64,000 bases of DNA from Blastomussa wellsi (lineage: Eukaryota; Cnidaria; Anthozoa; Scleractinia; Plerogyridae), in assembly GCA_947652115.1 (NCBI GenBank), contig OX393562.1, positions 20,756,469-20,820,468 of the forward strand, given 5' to 3'. Below the pieces are notes generated by a model. The model was not told where the DNA came from, did not search any database, and saw nothing but the letters and a program-made list of their open reading frames with translations. The position numbers and the translations under genes are program-made. Positions 10,865 through 22,315 of this stretch are shown one piece after another. How positions within the stretch are numbered: the first letter of the stretch is position 1; every line of letters starts with the position of its first letter.

Positions 10865-13800
10865 ATGTTAAGTTCGGTAAAGAATTATTCTGTTGTCTCT
10901 GATCGTGCAGTGGAAGATTTGAATGGATCAGAGCATTATCACGATGAATCTAGCAACGAGAACAGCTTAGAATCTTCACTGACGAATACGCTTTTATCGG
11001 GCGATGAACAAGTTCAGAACGCCCAAGTAAGTTGTTCTGATCAAGTTTCCAAACTTCCTTCGGATACTGACGATGAAGCAGTACAAGAAGATTGCGAAGA
11101 AACAAGCGGTAATAATATTGTAGAAGACGTACTAGAACAAAGCAAAATGTTAATTGAAACTGGAGGTGATAAGAAAGACGAGAGTTTATTAGCGAGTAGT
11201 AGTAGTATTGCCGGGGAGACTTCTGAAGTCATGGATTCATCAATTGATACTGGTGAACTTCCGCGTGTTATGAAAACGAGCGAAGAATGTCCTGTGTCCA
11301 GCGATTCTTCAGAAAATCTTCTCGGCTCAAATAAACATAGAGAAAGTTCGATTGAAGACAGTGAGGAAGTTTTCCCGCTTGTCAGGCAAAAAGCAAACTC
11401 CGCCGACGATTTGCTCGACAAAAACTTTGTGAAATGGGCGAAAGCCGGAAGCTCGCATAGAGGTAACAGAGACAAAGATAGTCCCCAATCATCGGAATCA
11501 CCAAGCAGCGAAGTTGAATTTAGTGCGTGCTCTTCAGTTACCGAGGATAGTGGAATTAGCTCTACTGTTAGAGATGAAGAGCTTGAAGAGATCCCTCTTA
11601 ATAACTCTCAATTTAGCCCAGAACTTTACAAGCAGATGTCCAGGTTTACAGTGGATGATTCGGTTGCCGCTTGGATTCCAAAATCCTCTAACACGTACGC
11701 TCCTAGTCCAAACGCAAATGCTAAGGTAGCATCAGACACCGATGGTGGAAAGTCGCAAAAACAGGGCAAACTAAAGTAAGAAAGATTGTTTTATTTCATT
11801 TACTGCGTTGTACACTGAACGTTGTACATTTTAAGGTTTTGTGTATGGGTGGGTTCACTATTAATTTGTAAACAAACGAAAAAGAAGCAGTGTAGCTTGC
11901 TTCTAAATTTAATATAACAAGCCTTGATCTGACAATCGGCTAATTGTACATTAAGAGTTTAACTGCAAGATCGATAGTCTAAATTTCAGACTTAAAATTA
12001 TGAAGAAATTGCCAGGTCAAGGACTGTGAAAGATTGGCACCCTGCGGGGTTAAGAAACAATATGAAAGATATATTGTATCAATATTGTTCATTTGCATGC
12101 ATTTCATGCAATATTGAAGATGACAAAAATTAATGGCAGTCAACCACTGAATATGATAATGTGGCAATATTATTATCTCATCCACATTATTTACTAATTA
12201 AGACATTGGATCATTGAAATTTTACAAAGGAAAACATTTTTGTGGCATCTGATGTTCTACCATCTTGAATTGTTATTTCTGGCTACTTTATATTCATCAT
12301 TGATCCTTTCTTTTAATATGTATGTGGTCAGTCCAACATCTTCACAAATATGTAAAGTATGCAGAGTACAGCAGATAAGATCCTCCCTTGGCTTCTTGTC
12401 CAAAGTCAGATATCAAATATCTTGAAGTGCAAAGATTATTCTAGATTAAGCTTATTTATTTGGATAATTTTTGTTTTAAAAGTGTTCTCCAGAATGTAAA
12501 CATATAAAACGAACACACTGTACTTGCTGTGTAGGTAAAGGTTTTATCAACAACATCATTTGTGACTGATGAAGGTGTTTTTCCTGAAACATCTTGCTTT
12601 CAAGAAAATCTAAAAAAAAAACGTTCATTCAAATATTCAAAGTGCTACACAGCCTCAATTTACATGTAATTACACTTTAAGTTGGGCCCATTCGCACTAA
12701 TGGCCAAGTTTTAAAATGTCCTGGCATTTTTTAGAAAAATTGTTGTCATTGACAAGTTGTCAGAGACAGCTTTGAGAGAGCAAAAGGTGAAATTATCAGT
12801 TCAATAGCTTTGCACGTACTGTTGTCCTCCTGGCACATTTCTCAGCTGCTTTATGCAAAGTAAAAATGCAAAATCACCAAATTCTGCCTTTTGGGATGAA
12901 TATGTTTGTCTTTCACACTCATATTAATTTCATGCGTTATGTGATGAAGGCATACATGTAGCTTGGGACAATTATTACAATAGAAAATTCCCAAAACAAC
13001 CAAATACTATAAAACAATTCATATTTTCTCATGATTACATTTTTTGGCAAAGAAAAAATAAATATTTGATGATGTCAATGCAGCCTTAACCCATTGACTC
13101 CTAAACCGGCCATGACTGGCCATGACAGACCTTGACCTTTGTTCCTCTTCTGACGTAATCAGCTTTGACCAAAATAGAGATCCGTTTACCCCAGTTCTGC
13201 AGGAGGGAAAGAGCTTTCCAATGATACCCAGATGATATTGATTGGGCTAATGGGGCTTGAAATATGCACGAAAACGCTTAGAAATTTCCCCCCAAAACTA
13301 GGGGGAAAATTTCCCTCACTTACCCTTGGCTACTCCATGTTAAGTATTTCCTGTCTCATTGATGCTTTCATGGCAATTCTTGAACCAAAATCAAGCCCAG
13401 TAAAAGGCCAACAAAAGCGTAAAAAAGATACAAGATAAGGAGAAAAGAAAAGCGAAAAATAAAAATAAAGAAATTGAAAAGCCTAAAGAGCTTGGTCACT
13501 TTCTCGTCCAAAAACTCTCTTACAAAAATCTCGAAATTTTGATTTGTGTGCATGCCCAAGCTAAAATGTCGTGAAATGCGATGCTGTGAAAAACCCGGCA
13601 TGTCTTTATTTTGAAAATGCATTTTGGAGAAATTTGAAGCATATTTACCCAATAACTGACTAGAAAATGTTCAAAATGTCTAAAATACAATGTCTAAAAA
13701 TCTCCTGGAGTCAATGGGTTAAACAACAGTGTATTATTTCCTGGAGTCACAAACATAATGACCAATCAATAACATTATTTCCTGGAGTCATAAGGTGCTT

Positions 13801-14164
13801 GGGAATGTCGATTGACCTGACGTTTTTAAAGGAGCTATGTAAAATCATTTTTTTATTTACCTTTCAAATTAAAGGAAACCTTAAATTAAACATTTTTGAA
13901 TGCAAATAAATATCAAAGGGTTATTATGCTTGTATGATCTTGAGGCTGATGCTGAACAAAAAACTTGAAAAAGTTGGCTAATTCTTTGAAAGTGTGCCAT
14001 CCTTGTTGTTTGAACCTTGCAGAGGCCTGTTTTCAAGATCATCTCAGAAAGAACCAGTTCCAGCATGGAAGTTATTTGGAAAGGTTCCTGCTAAAGATGC
14101 TATGGATAGTAGCAAAGATCCTCGTTATCAGGCATCATCTTTTGACAGAGGTGAATAATCAGTG

Positions 14165-14196
<32 letters not shown>

Positions 14197-17100
14197 CTTG
14201 AATCTCTTTATGGTAGCCGATTCACATTATCAACCCAGTTGATAAAACCAAATTATATTGTTATACTTCCCACCGATGCAGCACCACAGGTTCTTTAGAA
14301 ACTTACCCCCTCTATTCATTTGTTGTAAACATGCATTGTAGTTGTACTGATGAAGTGAAGGATGGCCTTTTATATGTTGATTGCCAAACAAGTATTTATC
14401 AACTTGTCACATTTACATTTTTTTACGTTTACTCACATCAATTGCTTTTCTTCTCGTTCTGCAGGAGACTTAAAGCGCAAATCTACTGGGGACAAGCCTT
14501 TATCATCTACTCCAAACTCAAGATCCAAGTTTCTTTCAGTGAGAAAGAAGCCTACAGCTGGAAGCTCAACAACAGCCCTTATTTTTGAAAACAGACCTAG
14601 GTATATAACATATAGTTAAATGCACTTGTGAGTAAATTGTTGTGCTCTGTATAAAAACACAGGTGAACGTAGAGAAGCATGAGGCACGGCCAAGGATTAG
14701 TGCTTCTTGCACTTCTTCTGGCGCTTTTAGAAGAAGTCAAAGATCACTTTTTGGCTTTGTTGTTCCTAGTATTTGCTCCAACTAACTGTTGTCATCTTTT
14801 AAATTTCAGCAACCTTCCAGCAAAATCACCAACAGAAGAGAAAAAACATAGAAGGCAATATGAAGCAATGGTTGCTGAAGCAAAGAAAAAAGGTGAAAAG
14901 AAAGATTCTCTAATGAAACATGCACAGTAGACTACATTTAAACTAGAAACACATGCACTTTCTTTATTTTGTTGCGAATGGTGTTTATTTTTTGGGCCTG
15001 GGGTAAAGGATCCTATCGTACAATGATTTACATGTACTGTCTGATTGCAGAATTGAGGGACATGAAGCTGCAAGAGAAAAAGTTCAAAGAGAAGTGTAAA
15101 CAGGAAGATGGAATTGTTTCTGCAGTCTCTCTGTGGACAAATGAGATTTTGCCCCTCTGGGAAACCATGTAAGCTTTATTTTTCAACTACAACTGAAACC
15201 CTTTACTTTCTTGTGTTAAAGTGTTCATGTGTACTGGGGGTTTCTTAATTACAACAAAAGTGTTCAGAATCACAAGTTTCAAAACAAGCCATCAACCTTC
15301 CACCCCGGAGTTCTGTGGGTTGCTTGATTATATGTTGCTAGTTACTCTGGTCACAGCATTCAACTCGCGACAATAACGTAAAACATTGATCACAACTGTC
15401 TACTCATCCAGTTGCTGACACTTAATTCAAAACATTTTCAAACCCCTGAGAACTTGCTACAACAGCACTAATTTTCTTTTATTACAGGCAGCATGCAAAG
15501 AAAACTAGAGAGCTTTGGTGGCAAGGTCTTCCACCAAGTGTGCGTGGGAAGGTTTGGAAGCTGGCTATTGGGAATGATTTGCATATTACTCAGGGTAAGC
15601 TACATGCATAACTTACCATTACTTCACTTGATTGCTAAACAGATTCAAGTGTTAGTAGACCCTCAGACACGTCCGAGTGCAAATAATTCACAATTCTGAT
15701 TGCTTTAATTTTCTCGTTGTTTTTTTATTCACTGAGAACACAGTCATGCATGAGTTACTCTTAAAAGGGAAAATAGGCCTTTTGCAACAAACTATCACAT
15801 GGTGCAAAATCTGTCATGCAGGAGGGCAGGATGGAGAATTATTAGGTTTAGAATAGGGCATGATACTTCAAGTAAGCAATATGATATTTCCTGATCGCAA
15901 TTTGGGCGTTGGATGTCAATTTCAAAAGTGGCAGACACATTATGATGCCCTACTTGTACTACTGCTGTGAGGTCACTGCCATTTCTAAAAGAGCTGCACA
16001 GGGAGCTGCTGAACGATCATTTGCAAGTGGCAGGGCTAATTTGCAGAATGCTGAATGCCAAATGTACTGTTTTCTTGCCAGTATATTGTGTTTGGCTCTC
16101 CAACACTTAAAAGCTATCTGCAAGCAAACATGGGTCAGTGTAACTAGCCACAAGCAAACAAAGCATTTGGTGTTTGGCATCTGCATTTGGTTTTCACCCT
16201 TTAACCATTAGGCCACAACATCTCCCACTGCATCTGGTTATGGATTAGTTGTATAATTATGTCTGTGTTATACTGTAGATTGAAATCAAGTGGAACAAAA
16301 TGTATCCTACTGTTGTTTTTGCAGAATTGTTTGACATATTCCAGTCGCATGCATATGATAAGCTCTTCACAACACGACTTAGCAAGCAGAAAATCCCAAC
16401 ACAGACAGTTGCAGAGCTGCCAGCCAGTGACCATCCAGTCGTTAGCAAGGCTCACACAGTAGAACTCATCATGATGGATGTTTCACGGACATTTCCATCG
16501 CTGTGTATATTTCAAGAGGTATTACATGTAGTTTGGTTTGTTTTGATTTTGCTACCATCGCAGAAGGGAGAACTGATGGCCACTGGATTCGAGGTCAAAT
16601 TTTGTGTGCTAGTACTCTTACAAACATAAAACATAATATTATTATGAAATAATTCATATATGAACTGCGGATGTAGATGATCATCGTGCAGTGAATTTCC
16701 AATTAATTTTTAGAAATTTGAATAAAGAAGCCTGAAAATAATTCAGGGCTTCAACGGGATTTGACCCTGTGACCTGCGCTATACCATTGCGATGCTTTAA
16801 AAAGTTGACTGAGCCATGAAGCCACACATTGGGAGCGAGGCATATGAACTGCAAATGTACACGAAGTTGAAAGTGAGAAATTATCATCACAGTGAATTTC
16901 CAATTTTAAGTAATTGGAATAAAGAACTCTTACTGACAGTATCTCTTTCCACCCAGAAATTGACATTCAACTTTTTCAAAACAAAACAAGTTTCCTCTTG
17001 CCTATTACCTATGATCCCCATACAGTGTAATTATTATTGTACACTTTGTTTCAGGGTGGTCCATTCCATGATGTTCTTCACAGTATTTTAGGAGCATACA

Positions 17101-19040
17101 CCTGTTATCGACCTGATGTAGGATATGTAAGTTATTTTTCCACAACTTTCACCAGGTGTAGAACTTTACTTTTTTATGGTACATTTAATTGATAGAAATG
17201 TTTGAAAAGAGTCAGAGAAAAATATGTGTAAAGATTTTACATAAATTGCACTTGTTTTCCAAATACTTTTGGCTGCAAAGTCATGTGTTAAGAATATTCT
17301 ATAATAGATTTTTACAATCCTTTTTCAATTTTCAGGTCCAGGGAATGTCATTTCTTGCAGCAGTTTTGTTGCTAAACATGGATCCATCTGATGCATTCAT
17401 CTGCTTTGCCAATCTTCTCAACAAACCCTGTCAACTGGCATTCTTTAGAGTTGATCATCCAATGGTGTGTGCGGAGAAAAGTTTTGCTGTTGTTGTTAGT
17501 TTGGAAAAATAGCACAGGCCTGCTTAATTGTAAAAATCACTCTTTGGATAATTACAAAATGTATATTGACTAATTAAAACGTTAATTTCTTTGTTCTAGA
17601 TGATTGCATATTTTGCAGCCTTTGAGATGTTCCTAGAAGAGTTCCTTCCTTCGCTTCATGCACATTTTATTGAAGAAAACTTTACACCAGATATGTATCT
17701 GATCGACTGGTAAGAACAATAATGCCGTCCACGTCCTTTTATCTTTCCTCGTACATGTAAGATCCTAAATTATGCAAGCAACTTTACTTGTGATTTGTTT
17801 TGGATTACATGTACTATACCTGCTTTGATGGGTTACATGGAGATGTCCAACTGATAGTGATTAGGGGACACAATGGAAATTGCTTTGAACTAGATTAATT
17901 AATGATCAGGACTGGTTAGTTTAAACAGTGGTAGTACTAACCAATCAAAGTATAAGTACTGGAATGTGCTGGAAACTGTTGTGAACCACCTTAAACTTGG
18001 CCTACCCCCTTAATACCGAATTTCATATCCATATCTGATATGAGTGCTAAATGGTACTTCTACCTGTATCAGTGTAATTATGGTTAAACATGCGTTGTGT
18101 AAATCGTTGCAGGACATTCACATTGTTTAGCAAGTCATTACCACTGGATGTAGCTTCTAGAGTGTGGGATGTGTTCTGTAGAGATGGAGAAGCATTTCTA
18201 TTCAGGGCAGCACTAGGTGAATTACTTAGTTGACTTCTACATACACATTTAAGATGGCTGCATCATGGAAGCCACACTGTCACTAAAGAACAGTCAACCT
18301 ACACATACACGTAGTTCACTTTGACCAAACTTAGCAAATTAATTTTTACCTTTAGAAATCTACATCCAAAGTACCCCAGAGAAATGTAAGATTAAAGGGA
18401 CATCTTAAGGGACATCTTTGTGACCCACCTGTACTCCTATGGCAGGGCTGCAAATAATTTTTGTTCCTGTGAAAAGGACATTTTTGCGACCAAGTCACCA
18501 TTGTGATTGGAGAAAGCAGTAGTGATGTTGGGCGTCATATTACAGACTGCTTGATGAAGCGTTGTCAATGCAAAACATTGATGTTTGCAGTGGAAGGAAT
18601 AGCATATTGGTCGGACATTCTGTCCAACTCACTGCAGTTGGAATTTAATTGGAAATTTTGGTCAACCATGATTGTCCCATGTCCGACTGTTATTTGCAGC
18701 CCGGTATGGTGGGCCTGCAATGCGTGCAGAAGAATGTAGTTGCCCTCTCTGTTACTTGCCATGCCTCTGATGTCCAGTAAGGATTTTTCAATGTAACTGG
18801 AAGCAATTATTTCTTATTGTATTCACAGGAATATTGAAGTTTTACCAGGAAGAGTTGTTGGATATGGATTTCATTCATCTTGGGCAGTTTCTTTCGAAGC
18901 TACCAGATGATGTTGCTGCAGCTTCTCTTTTCCAAGCAATTGCCTCGATTACTTTAATGGAACAGAAATTTACTCAGACACTAGCCATGCAAAAGGAGGT
19001 TGCAGCCCAAATAAAAAGTGTCACTTCTTCAGTAAAGTGA
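10865..19040 (+). CDS. TBC1D14: TBC1D12/TBC1D14-like Rab GTPase-activating protein (complete)
   Basis: Exons: 10865-11775, 14023-14150, 14465-14600, 14810-14892, 15051-15168, 15488-15594, 16325-16518, 17055-17126, 17336-17464, 17600-17709, 18113-18216, 18829-19040; phases agree throughout and give 767 codons. The first about 300 residues are acidic, serine-rich and probably disordered. They are followed by a WKLFGKVP block, a lysine/glutamate coiled-coil stretch and a C-terminal TBC domain beginning near [15 protein letters not shown]. The arginine finger lies in [10 protein letters not shown] and the glutamine finger in GYVQGMSF, so the catalytic pair is intact. TBC domains stimulate GTP hydrolysis by Rab proteins; TBC1D12 and TBC1D14 act in recycling-endosome traffic and autophagy in vertebrates. 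The sequence fits the common ancestor of the pair, so the symbol is approximate. Terminal KSVTSSVK stop at 19040. Transcribed divergently from the SFI1-like gene. Confidence 0.9.
12566..12593 (+). ncRNA. hammerhead-ribozyme-like core, all catalytic positions canonical
   Basis: CUGAUGA (12566-12572), stem-loop AGG..CCU (12573-12585), GAAAC (12586-12590) and AUC (12591-12593) match the hammerhead core in order and spacing. Possible helix I is only 4 bp with two wobbles (GUGA upstream with UUGC downstream). An upstream GTTTTATCAAC phrase also occurs in the Penelope-type repeats of this window. It lies in sense orientation in intron 1 of the TBC gene. Activity is unproven, and with a weak helix I it may be a relic or need dimer formation. 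Confidence 0.45.
13086..13722. mobile_element. TTAA-ended MITE with 16-bp terminal inverted repeats, copy 1 (637 bp)
   Basis: Termini TTAACCCATTGACTCC and GGAGTCAATGGGTTAA are perfect inverted repeats including TTAA. A shortened copy (544 bp) with the same ends and interior lies at 60543-61086. TTAA targets are typical of piggyBac-type transposition, so a non-autonomous piggyBac-like element is the best guess. Small open frames inside are not conserved in length between copies. It lies in intron 1 of the TBC gene. Confidence 0.8.
14161..14312 (+). mobile_element. Penelope-type terminal repeat with hammerhead-like core, next to a splice donor
   Basis: The element reads, in sense with the TBC gene: UGACGA (14166-14171), stem AGGGCUAACGCUU, GAAAC (14185-14189), GUC (14190-14192), then a sequence shared with 24981-25202 and inverted 1310-1455, ending at CTTACCCC (about 14310). 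The first C of CUGACGA is replaced by A. It begins only 11 bases after the donor of TBC exon 2 (14150/14151). No target duplication is clear for this copy. Confidence 0.7.
15275..15448. mobile_element. CAGGGG-type MITE, copy 2 (inverted relative to copy 1)
   Basis: Reverse complement of the element at 6816-6984, with scattered substitutions; the right end TTTCAAACCCCTG is retained, while the left end begins GTTTCAAAAC and has lost the CAGGGG cap. It lies in a TBC-gene intron. Confidence 0.55.
16747..16824 (-). mobile_element. tRNA-like repeat unit in TBC intron
   Basis: The minus-strand 78-nt unit has a perfect 7-bp acceptor-like pairing (GGCTTCA / TGAAGCC), an A-box-like TGGCTCAGTC and a B-box-like GGGTCAAATCC. 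The D and anticodon arms are irregular. Flanking blocks around GTGAATTTCCAATT occur at both 16690 and 16890, suggesting a duplicated or compound insertion. Read as a tRNA-derived SINE or tRNA pseudogene. Confidence 0.5.
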
Positions 19041-22000
19041 AAAAAATATCTATGAAAATTTAACTGTCTACATACCTCTGTAGTTAATAGCAGTCCCTTG
19101 CTGTGAAATAATATATTATGTGAAGGCTCCTTGATATGAAAAGTAGTATTATATTTTATGTACTTACAAACAAAACATGTTCATGTAAAATTGATTACCT
19201 GTCAAGCATAGGTTTGTCACGCATATGCACGTCTACAGGTGTAATTCAATTTTGTCATGTGTTGGTAAAGCTCAAGAAGGGGTCTTGCAATAATTATTAA
19301 AAACATTTAGTATAGCTGAATAGAAAGGCTTGATGGGCAAACGTTTGGCATACGAGCAATGCACAGTGATCCTGAGGCAATTAGATTGTTGTGCAGTCAT
19401 TCTACTTATACATGTACTTTGAGCCATTTTTTGCAGCAGACCAAATTACCCTAAAAATGTAGGAAAAATCAAAATAATAGTTTATGAAAGAAAAAAAAAC
19501 TCCAAAGAGGCGATACTTAACCAAAAAGGTACAAGGATGCCTTAGGATGGAGATGACTGAGATGGGCTGCAAATGATGAATTTGGAAAAATTAGGCTAAA
19601 GTTTTCAAAGTGTACAAACCATGACAAAGCTTCTTTAATCAAAAAGCAGGCAGTGTTTCTTTTTTTCTAACAGAAGCAATGAATAGTCAGTTGCATTGGA
19701 AACCTAGAAATACATTTGGAGTCTCAGATTATTCCAGGGCTGCTTTTGCTTTGTTAGGTTGTTTCGTATTTGCATCAGTGGCTATCATTGCTTTTTACAT
19801 CTCACAAGAACTTACATAAAGAGAAGAAGATATATTGCCATTCATTTATCTCAATTGCAAATGTGAAATCTATTTTGTTATTATGCAAAGCTATATAAAT
19901 ATGTAGTTACTATCTGTGATTGTAAAATATAGGCATAAGGTTATATACAATAATTATTTTAGAATCATAAAATATATTCTATAGTACCTCAAACCAATCT
20001 GTTTAGTATTTTGTTTAACAATGATTGTCTTTTGTAATCTTTATATTATTATTCAAATAATTATTCTGTTGTTACTTAGGGAAGTGGGCATGTTTAGAGT
20101 TGATACTTTTTAAAGAAGTCATGTGAGTATGTGACTGGGAACATAAGTCAACAAACTGCATAAACAAACACGAACTTCCATGTAGTAGAAGAGTTTGTAT
20201 TTTAGTATTTGGGTACAGTAAATACATTACATGAAGGGGATTTATTAAGTAAATTGTGTATAGTATATGCTCAAGGAAAAAAAGTTGTAAATAAACGTTG
20301 ACAAGAATTTTGGACAATCTTCTTGCCATGTTTTTATCTTTACTGTTATTTGACTTGTTACAAAATCAACTTACCAGACCCGAAGCACAATTTCCCAGGT
20401 AGTCTTTGTCCACAGCAGCCGTTGAGTTGGCATGCAGCACCGTCCAAAAGGCAGAAACAAAAGTCGGACCGAATCAACCATGTCCAAACAGATTGGGTGT
20501 ATTATCCCTAGGATCAACTCGGATCGCTCTTTCTTGAATATCTGATATTAGTATATTCTCAGCTCCGACTATTGCATTTCTAGCTTTTTGATTGGCTAAA
20601 AAACTCCGACTATGAGCCAATAGTCGGAGTTTTACGTCATATGGAAAATAGTGCGCCAAGTTTTTAACTTCAGCCCTCTATAATGGCCGACACTGGCAGG
20701 TTTCAGGAGCTGTCTCCCACAAAAATTCAAGAGATATGGTTTGAGAATTTACTAAAACAATTATTCCATTCGCCCTTGTTGGATATGAAGTGATTATAAC
20801 CAACTCGCGCTACGCGCTCGTTGGTTATTTATCACTTCATATCCAACGCGGGCTCATGGAATAATTGTTATTTATTGAGTTGATACGGTCCGACTTTGTC
20901 GTGCAATATACTTGCTGACGTCAAGCATAGGCGTATGGGAAATTTTTTGCCAGGAGGGGGGCGGGGGGGGGGGATGGACCATTTGGCCAAAAAATTCTCC
21001 CAAGTTGCCTTGCCCAAATTTCTCTTGCTGCCCAAAAAATCTGAGTTGCCCCCCTGTTCTTCAAAGGATTGTCACATCTCCAAACACCAAAATGACAATT
21101 ATGATTATTTTATTAAGACCGTAGTAGAACACAATTAGACAAAAAGAGTTGTACATGACTGGTTTATTATTTTTGCACAAATAAGTTCTCCACTCAAATA
21201 AATTTTAATTCTGGTAGCTATTTTCCATTTATTCAAATGCAAATGTCTGTCCATGTTATTAACGCACGAAAGTATATTAAATACTATTTATCTTAGTTTT
21301 TGTGGAGATGCTTCAGAGAAGATAGTGCATTGTAAGAAACAGTAGCATTCCATACCAATATACAACGTTTCAGGGTGATATTCTTTTAAAAATGTTTTCA
21401 TAAAACGGAGCGATGTTAAAAAAAACAACTAAATTTTTATTTTGAAGGACTAATTATCAAATATTACCCAACCGTATGGATGTTAACAATTATAGATGAT
21501 ACTAATAATTTACTTATGTATGTGTAAGTCCTACGTAAAATAGGAAGACTAGTGTAATGCAAAAGATATGTACAGTTGTATCGCAGATTGTAATCTACGT
21601 TAAAAATGTCCTAATAAAACTGACCAAATAAAAGGAAAAAAGAATTCAACAAAAACGTAATGCATATAAAAATAAATAGTCGAATTGTAAAACCCATGAC
21701 CACACGACTAAGCATTGTTCATTATAAACGATATTAAATATAACGCAACCTATCGTTGTACAAAATATTATTGTAATTTTCATAACGGAGTGGGAGGTAC
21801 GATGTAAAAACGAGGTAAACGTGAAAAAGTCTGATTACTATAATAACGTAATCGTGAAATGAGAATCGACTTTTTTGTTTACTGTGAGGTGCAATTTTTA
21901 TGGCCATGATATATGTATATAACATACATGTATGATGAACCGTCTTTCATCACCCCCTACCCCGTGGACCTTTTCTTGACGTCAAATCAATGTCTTTTTT

Positions 22001-22315
22001 CTCAAGTCAAATGAACATCTTTTTTTTTCCTCCATTCATGTGCAATGGTCTGTGATTTTCACTAGTCTGTCAAGAAAACCCTTTTCTCCACAACGTTTCA
22101 GTATGTAGTATTCCCAACTCAGAATGGCTTCTCGAGAGTCGTTTCTTTTTCCCTGTTGATCCAAGCATCCCAGTTATCGACTCGTGCAATCTATTTTCCA
22201 TTCCGGAGCCTTTACTCTTGTAAGTACCTAACTGCCATTCAATTGTTCAATGACCAGTTAAAACTGGATTGGACTTGTGTGCATTTTCAGACTGTTGACT
22301 TGAGTAACGCCTCCT
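19041..22315. other. 3' region between convergent TBC and TRPM genes
   Basis: AT-rich, no supported coding exon. An AATAAA lies near 20287 and could serve the TBC transcript. It includes a palindrome-headed MITE (about 20750-20880), a region around 20520-20660 with the inverted pair ACTCCGACTAT / ATAGTCGGAGT, and a G-rich run near 20955-20975. The rest (21140-22300) shows only low-complexity AT-rich sequence, likely including TRPM 3' UTR on the minus strand. Confidence 0.5.
20757..20880. mobile_element. palindrome-headed element, family with 37307-37423
   Basis: The outer block ACAATTATTCCA / TGGAATAATTGT encloses arms TTGGATATGAAGTGA / TCACTTCATATCCAA and an inner GCGCTACGCGC loop region. 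The copy at 37307-37423 has the same plan with a different arm sequence. No coding capacity. Confidence 0.6.

Noticed and set aside
11041..11475. 144-codon minus-strand frame
   Set aside because: Antisense shadow of the serine- and glutamate-rich first TBC exon; no own signals.
16747..16824. tRNA-like fold with perfect acceptor pairing
   Set aside because: D and anticodon arms do not fold acceptably; treated as tRNA-derived repeat, not as a functional tRNA.
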